From NCBI GenBank assembly GCA_902796455.1, contig CADBPH010000039.1:1-5412 (forward strand): 5,412 bases of DNA, in the 5' to 3' direction. The position numbers and the translations under genes are program-made. Under the pieces are notes generated by a model. That model made no database searches and was not told where the DNA came from. It saw only the letters and a program-made list of their open reading frames with translations. Source of the DNA: an uncultured Bacteroidia bacterium. Lineage in GTDB: Bacteria > Bacteroidota > Bacteroidia > Bacteroidales > UBA932. Of the stretch, positions 1 to 5,412 are shown piece after piece (position 1 is the stretch's first letter; the number at the start of each line of letters is the position of its first letter).

Positions 1-753
1 CTGGATATCACCAATCCGGAGGCGGTCCGCATTGTCGTGGACTCCGAAAAGGTGGATGCCATCGTCAATTGCGCCGCCTATACCGATGTCGAGCGGGCGG
101 AAGGCGACCCTGCGATGGCGGATTTGTTGAATCATCAGGCAGTCAAGCAGTTGGCTGCGATCTGCGCGGAAAAGGACCTGCTGCTCGTCCATATCTCTAC
201 AGACTATGTTTTTCCGGGCAACCGTCCCGAGCCCTATCGGGAAGAAGATGCTGTCGGACCGACCGTGGTCTATGGCGCGACCAAGTTGCGCGGAGAACAG
301 GTCATCGAAAAATCCGGGTGCCGGTATTTGATTTTCCGGACCTCCTGGCTGTATTCCCCCTATGGAAAGAACTTCGTGAAGACGATGGCGCGGCTGACGG
401 CGGAACGGGATACCCTCCGGGTGGTGTATGACCAGGTTGGCTCTCCGACCTATGCCGGCGACCTGGCGGAACTGATTGTCAAAGTGCTGTCTGGAAGGAA
501 GTTCCCGGAACGGGATTTGTACCATTTCTCCGGTGAGGGAGCGGTTTCCTGGTACGATTTCGCCCAGGCCATCGCTGAACTCTGCGGGCACGATTGCTGG
601 ATCCAGCCCTGCCGGAGTGTCGATTACCCCTCCAAGGTCCGCCGTCCGGCCTATTCCGTCCTGGATAAGGCGAAAGTAAAGGCGGCTTTCGGCGTGGAGA
701 TTCCCTACTGGCGGGACTCTTTGAAAAAATGTCTCGAACGGTTGAACCCATAG
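1..753 (+). CDS. rfbD: dTDP-4-dehydrorhamnose reductase (RmlD), 5' end cut by window edge
   Basis: This enzyme performs the last step of dTDP-L-rhamnose synthesis, the NAD(P)H-dependent reduction of dTDP-4-dehydrorhamnose in the cytoplasm. The frame is open from base 1 and reads LDITNPEAV, a segment normally found some 35-50 residues into RmlD. The nucleotide-binding GxxGxxG motif therefore lies upstream of the window, and the in-frame GTG at 37 is not the true start. Visible family features are NCAAYTDVERAE (near 67-102), HISTDYVF (190-213), the catalytic YxxxK as YGATK (271-285), FRTSWLY, the DQVGSPTYAGDLA segment (near 430-468) and a C-terminal RRPAYSVLD segment. The visible 250 residues plus the missing start fit the usual length of about 285-290. 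It ends 10 bases before rfbA and is almost certainly co-transcribed with it. The RmlD assignment is firm. Confidence 0.95.
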   Translation: MDITNPEAVRIVVDSEKVDAIVNCAAYTDVERAEGDPAMADLLNHQAVKQLAAICAEKDLLLVHISTDYVFPGNRPEPYREEDAVGPTVVYGATKLRGEQVIEKSGCRYLIFRTSWLYSPYGKNFVKTMARLTAERDTLRVVYDQVGSPTYAGDLAELIVKVLSGRKFPERDLYHFSGEGAVSWYDFAQAIAELCGHDCWIQPCRSVDYPSKVRRPAYSVLDKAKVKAAFGVEIPYWRDSLKKCLERLNP

Positions 754-763
754 CAGTTGAATC

Positions 764-1645
764 ATGAAAGGAATTGTGCTGGCGGGCGGCAGCGGAACGC
801 GCCTGTACCCGATAACCAAAGGTGTCAGCAAACAATTGCTGCCGGTTTTTGACAAACCGATGATCTATTATCCCTTGTCCGTACTGATGCAGGCGGGCAT
901 CCGGGAGATCCTCATCATCTCCACCCCGCAGGACCTGCCGGGCTTCCGGCGCCTGCTGGGGGACGGAAACGACATCGGCCTGCAGCTTTCGTATGCCGAG
1001 CAGCCCTCTCCGGACGGGCTGGCCCAGGCTTTCCTGATCGGTGCAGACTTTATCGGTGACGACTCGGTGTGCCTGGTCCTGGGGGACAATATCTTCCACG
1101 GGAATGGGCTGGAGGAATTGATGGACCGGGCCGTTGCGGACGTGGCTCAGGCCGGGCAGGCGACGGTGTTCGGGTATTGGGTCAGTAATCCCGAGCGCTA
1201 TGGTGTTGCCGAGATGGATGTGGAGGGGAACTGCCTCAGCATCGAGGAGAAACCGGCGCATCCGAAGTCGCATTATGCGGTCGTCGGCCTGTATTTTTAT
1301 CCCAATGATGTCGTGGAGGTAGCCCGGAATGTACGGCCCTCCGCGCGCGGCGAACTGGAGATTACATCGGTCAATCAACATTATCTTTCAGCAGGACGCC
1401 TCAAGGTGCGGACGCTCGGGCGCGGGTTTGCCTGGCTCGACACCGGGACCCACGATTCCCTCTCCGAAGCCTCCAATTATATCGAAGTCATTGAGAAACG
1501 CCAGGGCCTCAAGGTGGCCTGCCTGGAAGAAATCGCCTGGCGGAAAGGCTGGGTAGATGACGGCATGCTGCGCCGCGTCGCCGAGCCCATGAAAAACAAC
1601 CCGTACGGGCAGTATCTGCTGAAATTACTGGAGGAGAAGAAATGA
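764..1645 (+). CDS. rfbA: Glucose-1-phosphate thymidylyltransferase (RmlA)
   Basis: This enzyme joins glucose-1-phosphate and dTTP to give dTDP-glucose and pyrophosphate, the first and feedback-controlled step of dTDP-L-rhamnose synthesis. The 293-residue product has the standard RmlA length. The nucleotidyltransferase signature GGSGTRLYP is at residues 8-16, followed by [11 protein letters not shown] (22-32) and YYPLS. The metal-binding aspartates expected for the family are D108 in LGDNIFHG and D226 in [14 protein letters not shown] (161-164) and GELEITSVN (196-204) are also present. ATG 764 is chosen because it places the signature at the usual distance from the N-terminus; no clear Shine-Dalgarno precedes it. 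The gene begins 10 bases after rfbD, and its TGA overlaps the rfbC start as ATGA (1642-1645), which suggests translational coupling. No key residue appears to be missing. Confidence 0.97.
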   Translation: MKGIVLAGGSGTRLYPITKGVSKQLLPVFDKPMIYYPLSVLMQAGIREILIISTPQDLPGFRRLLGDGNDIGLQLSYAEQPSPDGLAQAFLIGADFIGDDSVCLVLGDNIFHGNGLEELMDRAVADVAQAGQATVFGYWVSNPERYGVAEMDVEGNCLSIEEKPAHPKSHYAVVGLYFYPNDVVEVARNVRPSARGELEITSVNQHYLSAGRLKVRTLGRGFAWLDTGTHDSLSEASNYIEVIEKRQGLKVACLEEIAWRKGWVDDGMLRRVAEPMKNNPYGQYLLKLLEEKK

Positions 1646-2199
1646 AGGTAATCCGGACAGCCATTGAGGGGCTCCTGATCCTGGAACCGAGGCTCTTCCA
1701 GGATGCGCGGGGATATTTCTTCGAGGCGTTTAATGAGCGGGACTTCGAAGCGCAGGTCGGTCCTGTGCGATTTGTGCAGGACAATGAGAGCAAATCCTGT
1801 TACGGTGTCGTTCGGGGGCTTCATTTCCAGACGGAACCGTATGCCCAGGCAAAACTGGTCCGGGTTATCCGTGGGAAGGTGTTAGACGTTGCCGTGGATC
1901 TTCGTCCCGGGTCACCTACTTTCGGGAAATACGAAGCGGTCGAGCTCTCCGGTGAAAATCACCTTCAGTTCTTTATTCCGCGTGGGTTCACCCATGGGTT
2001 CAGCGTCCTGTCTGAGGAAGTCGTTTTCCAGTACAAATGCGACAATTTCTATCATCCGGAGAGCGAAGGCGCGCTGGCTTGGGATGATCCCGACCTGGCG
2101 ATTGACTGGCGGATTCCGCCGGAGAAGATCATCCTTTCCGAGAAAGACCGCCATCATCCTTCTTTGAGAGAATTGTCTGCCAGCCTGTTGCATCATTGA
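1642..2199 (+). CDS. rfbC: dTDP-4-dehydrorhamnose 3,5-epimerase (RmlC)
   Basis: This enzyme epimerises dTDP-4-keto-6-deoxyglucose at C3 and C5 to give dTDP-4-keto-L-rhamnose, the substrate of RfbD. The 185-residue product matches the family length and cupin-type fold. Landmarks are [12 protein letters not shown] (19-30), the RGLHFQ motif with the probable catalytic base H61, IPRGFTHGF (112-120), YKCDNFY with Y131 as the probable catalytic tyrosine, [11 protein letters not shown] (144-154) and SEKD with D169, the usual partner of the histidine. These assignments come from family alignment from memory. The start overlaps the rfbA stop by 4 bases and has a strong Shine-Dalgarno, GGAGGAG at 1630-1636, within the rfbA coding sequence. 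The next gene follows after 10 bases. Nothing looks truncated. Confidence 0.96.
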   Translation: MKVIRTAIEGLLILEPRLFQDARGYFFEAFNERDFEAQVGPVRFVQDNESKSCYGVVRGLHFQTEPYAQAKLVRVIRGKVLDVAVDLRPGSPTFGKYEAVELSGENHLQFFIPRGFTHGFSVLSEEVVFQYKCDNFYHPESEGALAWDDPDLAIDWRIPPEKIILSEKDRHHPSLRELSASLLHH

Positions 2200-2209
2200 T
2201 TTTCAACGC

Positions 2210-2749
2210 ATGGATGAAGTACCCTGCCAATGGTTTGCCCTTCGTGCAACGTACAACCGGAGTTTGAAAGTCCAGGCTGCATTGCAGGCCGTCGGCATCC
2301 GGACCTTTGTCCCGATGCGGAGGGTCCGGCGGAAAATCCGGGGCAAGGAACGAGTTCTTACGATGCCTGCTGTCGGAAACCTTTTGTTCGCTTTTTCGAC
2401 GCAGCGGCGCCTCTATGAATACATCCTTTCCGAAGGGGACCAGTCCATGACCCGGTTTATCTGGGACCGGGTCTCCCGGCTGCCCCTGACTGTCCCGGAC
2501 AAGCAGATGGAAGATTTCATGCGGGTCTGTGCAGAGCCGTCTGAAGATTTGGTTTATGTGAAAACTCCGGATCCGAAACTTTTCCAGGGCGCACGCGTCC
2601 GGGTCCTCCGGGGTGCACTCCAAGGTGTAGAAGGCCGGGTCGTCCGGATCCGCAAATCGCGCCGGGTCCTGGTCGATCTTCCGGGGCTGCTGTCGGTCGC
2701 TTCCACCTATGTCCCGGTGGGTGATTTGCAAGTCATTTCGGACGATTAG
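2210..2749 (+). CDS. UpxY-like NusG-family transcription antiterminator
   Basis: This is a probable operon-specific NusG paralogue of the UpxY family. In Bacteroides, UpxY proteins keep RNA polymerase going through long capsule operons by acting in the leader region. The 179-residue product has a NusG N-terminal domain at about 6-105, with WFALRATYNRSLKVQAAL (8-25), the FVPM segment (33-36) and PAVGNLLFAF (53-62). The segment IWDRVSRLPLTVPDKQMEDF (84-103) is typical of UpxY rather than housekeeping NusG. A KOW-like C-terminal domain at about 125-168 includes FQGARVRVLRG and LQGVEGRVVRI. ATG 2210, 10 bases after rfbC, is preferred because it puts the conserved tryptophan at residue 8. UpxY genes usually come first in their loci, but this one follows rfbDAC and precedes a new promoter. 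No UpxZ partner is visible. The family is secure; the specific target is inferred. Confidence 0.88.
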   Translation: MDEVPCQWFALRATYNRSLKVQAALQAVGIRTFVPMRRVRRKIRGKERVLTMPAVGNLLFAFSTQRRLYEYILSEGDQSMTRFIWDRVSRLPLTVPDKQMEDFMRVCAEPSEDLVYVKTPDPKLFQGARVRVLRGALQGVEGRVVRIRKSRRVLVDLPGLLSVASTYVPVGDLQVISDD

Positions 2750-2762
2750 CGCCCCGTTTGCG

Positions 2763-2794
2763 CTTGTGTATCTGAACGAAAATCCTTATATTTG
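2763..2794 (+). promoter_or_regulatory. Bacteroidota-type promoter for rfbB and downstream genes
   Basis: TATATTTG at 2787-2794 matches the Bacteroidota -7 consensus TAnnTTTG exactly. A partial -33 element, CTTG at 2763-2766, lies upstream with a 20-base spacer, which is in the usual range. A perfect TTTG at 2757-2760 is also present, but its 26-base spacer is longer than usual. The surrounding 60 bases are about 32% GC against a GC-rich background. Transcription would begin at roughly 2800, leaving a leader of about 130 bases before rfbB. The start site is inferred, not seen. Confidence 0.65.
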
Positions 2795-2824
2795 TTTACT
2801 TTAAGCTAGTCTTGTTTGAAAGAG

Positions 2825-2878
2825 ATGGCTTGTGTTGTTGCCGCCTGGTTGCTGGATAGTGCCTGGCAGCATGATTGA
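2825..2878 (+). other. Possible 17-codon leader reading frame (speculative)
   Basis: An ATG at 2825 opens a 17-residue frame reading MACVVAAWLLDSAWQHD and ending in TGA at 2876-2878. It lies wholly within the predicted rfbB leader. A purine-rich GAAAGAG precedes the ATG, but too closely to be a convincing ribosome site. It contains two tryptophans, yet nothing else suggests classic attenuation. A frame of this size can easily occur by chance, and it is listed only because its position between promoter and hairpin could matter. Confidence 0.15.
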
Positions 2879-2893
2879 CAATTAGTTACATGC

Positions 2894-2917
2894 CACGCGG
2901 GAAGCGACTCCCGGGTG
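2894..2917 (+). promoter_or_regulatory. Leader hairpin upstream of rfbB
   Basis: The arms 2894-2902 and 2909-2917 form eight base pairs with one G-G mismatch around a six-base loop (AGCGAC). The core is CGGGA pairing with TCCCG. It begins about 95 bases after the predicted transcription start and ends 17 bases before the rfbB ATG. No T-run follows, so it is not a standard intrinsic terminator. A pause, antiterminator-recognition or translation-control element is possible. The structure is visible; the role is inference. Confidence 0.45.
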
Positions 2918-2934
2918 ACCCTTGACTCGTCTCA

Positions 2935-4023
2935 ATGGATTTCCGTAGAAATATTCTGATTACCGGCGGCGCCGGCTTTATCGGCAGTCACCTGGTGCGC
3001 CGGATGGTGACGCGCTATCCGGATTTCCGGATCATCAACCTGGATAAACTTACCTATGCAGGTAACCTGGCCAATCTCAAGGATATCGAGGACAGGCCCA
3101 ATTATGTCTTTGTCCGAGAGGATATCTGCGACCTGGAGGGAATCCTGCGCATAATGTGGGGATATGCGGTCGACGGCATCATCCACCTGGCCGCTGAAAG
3201 CCATGTGGACCGTTCCATCCGGGACCCCTTTACCTTCGCCCGGACCAACGTCCTCGGCACCCTTTCCCTCCTCCAGGCAGCCAAAGCATGCTGGTCAGAT
3301 TTTTCCGGGAAGCGTTTCTACCACATCTCCACCGACGAAGTCTATGGTGCTCTTGAACTTACCTCACCCGAAGGGGATGCCCCTTATGGAGATACCCTCT
3401 TTACCGAACAGACCCGCTATCAGCCGCACAGCCCCTATTCCGCCTCCAAGGCATCTTCCGACCATTTCGTCCGTGCTTTCCATGATACATACGGGCTGCC
3501 GGTCGTGATTTCGAACTGCTCGAACAACTATGGCCCTTACCAATTCCCGGAGAAACTGATTCCGCTGTTTATCAACAATATCCGTCTTCGGAAACCGCTT
3601 CCGGTCTATGGCAGGGGCGAAAATGTCCGCGATTGGCTCTTTGTAGAGGATCATGTACGGGCAATCGACCTGATTTTCCACGAAGGCAGGGACGGGGAAA
3701 CCTACAACATCGGCGGATGCAATGAGTGGAAAAACATCGACTTGGTCCGGCTGCTGGTGCGGATTACCGACCGTTTGTTGGGGCGCCCGGAAGGGACGGA
3801 TGAGGACTTGATTGCATTCGTGAAGGATCGGGCCGGACACGACCTCCGGTATGCCATTGACGCAACGAAACTGCGGAAGGAACTGGGCTGGGGTCCTTCG
3901 CTCTCGTTCGAAGAAGGCCTGGAAAAGACGGTCCGCTGGTACCTGGACAACCCGGAATGGCTCGATTCCGTTACCAGCGGCGATTATAGGAACTATTACG
4001 AGGAAATGTATGGAAAAAGGTAA
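2935..4023 (+). CDS. rfbB: dTDP-glucose 4,6-dehydratase (RmlB)
   Basis: This enzyme converts dTDP-glucose to dTDP-4-keto-6-deoxyglucose with tightly bound NAD+, the second step towards dTDP-L-rhamnose and the precursor of other dTDP-deoxysugars. The 362-residue extended short-chain dehydrogenase has the dinucleotide motif GGAGFIGS (11-18), a probable NAD-binding aspartate D37 in NLDKLTYAGN, AAESHVDRSI (86-95), the dehydratase STDEVYG with D134 and E135, and the catalytic YxxxK as Y168 to K172. NCSNNYGPYQFPEKLIPL (194-211) and NIGGCNEWKNIDLV (258-271) are strongly RmlB-specific. ATG 2935 puts the Rossmann motif at the normal position; no Shine-Dalgarno is evident. It has its own upstream promoter and is separated from rfbDAC by the upxY-like gene. 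Its last 14 bases overlap the next gene. Length and residues look intact. Confidence 0.96.
   Translation: MDFRRNILITGGAGFIGSHLVRRMVTRYPDFRIINLDKLTYAGNLANLKDIEDRPNYVFVREDICDLEGILRIMWGYAVDGIIHLAAESHVDRSIRDPFTFARTNVLGTLSLLQAAKACWSDFSGKRFYHISTDEVYGALELTSPEGDAPYGDTLFTEQTRYQPHSPYSASKASSDHFVRAFHDTYGLPVVISNCSNNYGPYQFPEKLIPLFINNIRLRKPLPVYGRGENVRDWLFVEDHVRAIDLIFHEGRDGETYNIGGCNEWKNIDLVRLLVRITDRLLGRPEGTDEDLIAFVKDRAGHDLRYAIDATKLRKELGWGPSLSFEEGLEKTVRWYLDNPEWLDSVTSGDYRNYYEEMYGKR
4000..4005 (+). promoter_or_regulatory. Shine-Dalgarno site for the exported beta-helix gene
   Basis: GAGGAA lies four bases before ATG 4010, inside the 3' end of rfbB. It supports ATG 4010 as the start over the in-frame ATGs at 4064 and 4067, which would destroy the signal peptide. 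No promoter is seen between rfbB and this gene, so translation probably depends on rfbB transcription and may be coupled to rfbB termination. Confidence 0.6.
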
Positions 4024-5412
4024 ATGGTTGGCCGGCGGAGTCGCCGTGGCTTTAGCGATCGGGATGATGGCGGTGATTCCGTCTTATCGAAGCTCCGCCC
4101 AGGACCTGCGGAACGCCAAGAGCATCACGCTGGATCAGCTGTTGGGGCGGAAAAGCAAACCGAAAACGGAGACAAAGACGGTCTCTGTATCGTCCTCCCG
4201 GCCGGCAGCATCCGGTGCGGAACGCCGGAATGTCGGAGCGATCGGGTCCATCCTGGAACGGGTGGAACTGACGGGATCGACCCTCAGGCAGGAGATGCTG
4301 GCGAAGCCCTATGTCCGATATGTCATCAAAGGAGATATGACGCTGGACGGCAAATCGCTCACGATGCCGGACGGCTGTATCCTGGACCTCGAAAACGGCT
4401 CTTTGAAGAATGGGGCGCTGAAGATGGACCGGACGCTGGTGACCCCGATTTACGGCATTTCCAAGGAAACCAAAATCCAAAAGGTGAAGGTTTCCGGCGA
4501 GTATTACGAGACCCTGGTCGACCTATGGGGCGAATCTACAGAGCCCCTTTTCCCCTGGGATACGACTGCTCCGAAGCGCGTTTACCTCGTGGACCTCAAG
4601 AAGTTCGGGATTACCCCCGGTTACCAGAGCAAAGGGAAAGACGGACACTATACCGACCGGCAGTACGACCTTATGTACAACAACGGCGTCGGCTTTACCA
4701 ACGCCATCCAGTGGGCCTACAAGAACGGCTACGACGGGATTAAGTTTCCGAAAAACGATTACTGTTTTACGCCGAGGACGGTAGGAGAAAAGAATAGCTC
4801 GCTATGTGGGCAAGTACTGATTCAGGATTTGGAAAAATTTGATATAGATCTCGGTGGTGGATCATATCATAATATTTTGGATAGTTCGCGGAAATCTAAA
4901 TATTATAAAGCCAGTCCGGAAACACCTTTTTCTCAGTCTAGTTTTATGTTTTGGATTTCGTGTTGTATAAATGTTCAGATTCATGATGGCACTTTGATTG
5001 GAGACAGAACTATTCGCGATTATTCGGATTCAAAGGAGGGGTTTCAGGAGAGTACATATGGGATAAATGTCTCTTCGTATAGTTATAATACAAGAATACA
5101 TCATATTGATGTTTCTGGTTTTATGGGAGATGGGATCAGTTGCTCTCAATTTGGAGATTGGTTTACTGATTATGAGTCTTCTTATTCCACGCCAAGAATG
5201 TCGTGGACAGGGAAAGCCTATCCAGGTTGCTATCTTCAAAAGAGCGGTAAGGTTCAAAGAGATTTACAAAATTTTAATCGCTGTACGATTTCAAATTACC
5301 TGGATTTATCTGGACATTATTCCGGTAAACTTAACGTAATTAAGCAAGTCGCTCAGAAAAGAGTTTTTTCCGTAAACAACAATTTGGGATATACTCGTTT
5401 GATTAATAATTA
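4010..5412 (+). CDS. Exported protein with probable right-handed beta-helix domain, 3' end beyond window
   Basis: The frame is open for 467 codons from ATG 4010 to the right edge, and the last two bases are TA, so the next base decides whether it stops there. Residues 1-30 form a type I signal peptide: lysines at 3 and 5, a hydrophobic stretch at about 7-23, and probable cleavage after SSA (A30, then Q31). No lipobox cysteine is seen. A K/T/S-rich linker covers about 46-70. GDMTLDGKSLTMPDGCILDL with NGSLKNG (108-135) resembles segments before beta-helices in secreted Bacteroidota proteins. FTNAIQWAYKNG then YDGIKFP (230-247) resembles the opening of pectate-lyase-like or tail-spike-like helices, and NVQIHDGTLIGDR to GDGIS (about 321-377) fits stacked rungs. 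Lyase, epimerase, hydrolase and adhesin roles are all possible; no catalytic residues can be assigned. The sequence becomes AT-rich after about codon 250. It follows rfbB with a 14-base overlap. Confidence 0.75.
   Translation, partial: MEKGKWLAGGVAVALAIGMMAVIPSYRSSAQDLRNAKSITLDQLLGRKSKPKTETKTVSVSSSRPAASGAERRNVGAIGSILERVELTGSTLRQEMLAKPYVRYVIKGDMTLDGKSLTMPDGCILDLENGSLKNGALKMDRTLVTPIYGISKETKIQKVKVSGEYYETLVDLWGESTEPLFPWDTTAPKRVYLVDLKKFGITPGYQSKGKDGHYTDRQYDLMYNNGVGFTNAIQWAYKNGYDGIKFPKNDYCFTPRTVGEKNSSLCGQVLIQDLEKFDIDLGGGSYHNILDSSRKSKYYKASPETPFSQSSFMFWISCCINVQIHDGTLIGDRTIRDYSDSKEGFQESTYGINVSSYSYNTRIHHIDVSGFMGDGISCSQFGDWFTDYESSYSTPRMSWTGKAYPGCYLQKSGKVQRDLQNFNRCTISNYLDLSGHYSGKLNVIKQVAQKRVFSVNNNLGYTRLINN

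Noticed and set aside
479..1381. A 300-codon open frame on the minus strand across rfbD and rfbA
   Set aside because: It lies opposite two confidently identified genes and resembles no family I recognise. Long antisense frames are common in GC-rich coding DNA.
2129..2731. A 200-codon minus-strand frame opposite the antiterminator gene
   Set aside because: The + strand gene here has clear NusG and KOW domains. The antisense product shows no recognisable motif.
2875..2880. TTGACA, resembling a sigma-70 -35 box
   Set aside because: No suitable -10 partner is present at the right distance, and Bacteroidota promoters do not use this element. The TATATTTG site at 2787-2794 is a better match.
2894..2917. 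The leader hairpin as an intrinsic terminator
   Set aside because: No T-run follows the stem, and it lies downstream of a promoter and directly before rfbB, so termination of the upxY-like transcript is not its obvious role.
3364..3840. A 158-codon minus-strand frame opposite rfbB
   Set aside because: It is a shadow of the well-conserved rfbB coding sequence.
4024..4743. A 239-codon + strand frame after rfbB
   Set aside because: It is out of frame with the ATG 4010 reading, which has a Shine-Dalgarno, a signal peptide and recognisable beta-helix segments. The product is Gly/Arg/Asp-rich with no domain, and it stops where the GC content falls.
5030..5339. Two short overlapping frames, 5030-5257 on the minus strand and 5067-5339 on the + strand
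   Set aside because: Both lie within the long open frame from 4010, which keeps beta-helix-like sequence through this part. Neither has a recognisable domain or start signal.
1..5412. tRNA, rRNA, CRISPR array, insertion sequence or attachment site
   Set aside because: No cloverleaf, regular repeat-spacer pattern, transposase frame or target duplication was seen by eye on either strand.

Overview
The window looks like a piece of an exopolysaccharide or capsule locus from a Bacteroidota (Bacteroidales) bacterium. Three things point there: a UpxY-type NusG-like antiterminator gene, a promoter with the Bacteroidota -7 consensus TAnnTTTG, and weak or absent Shine-Dalgarno sites at several starts. 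The rfb genes are GC-rich by eye, which would suit a high-GC genus such as Alistipes. That genus guess is inference from composition only.

All real genes are on the + strand. Region 1 (1-2749) is a tight cluster: the 3' part of rfbD (cut by the left edge), rfbA, rfbC and a upxY-like regulator. Gaps are 10 bases or less, and rfbA and rfbC overlap by 4 bases. Region 2 (2750-2934) is an AT-rich intergenic gap. It has a good Bacteroidota promoter, then a leader of about 130 bases with a strong hairpin close to the next start. Region 3 (2935-4023) is rfbB. Region 4 (4010 to the right edge) is a long reading frame that overlaps the end of rfbB by 14 bases and has no stop in the window. It encodes an exported protein with a signal peptide and a probable right-handed beta-helix domain.

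rfbA, rfbB, rfbC and rfbD supply the four enzymes from glucose-1-phosphate to dTDP-L-rhamnose, a sugar donor for surface polysaccharide. The UpxY-like protein probably lets RNA polymerase read through a long polysaccharide operon. The exported beta-helix protein may act on, or be displayed with, the polysaccharide, but its activity cannot be read from the sequence.

The most unusual signal is inside the last gene. Around 4740-4800 the composition drops from about 60% GC to about 32-35% GC while the reading frame stays open. The signal peptide and N-terminal region match the surrounding rfb genes, but the beta-helix body looks acquired. No RNA genes, CRISPR arrays, insertion sequences or clear terminators were seen.
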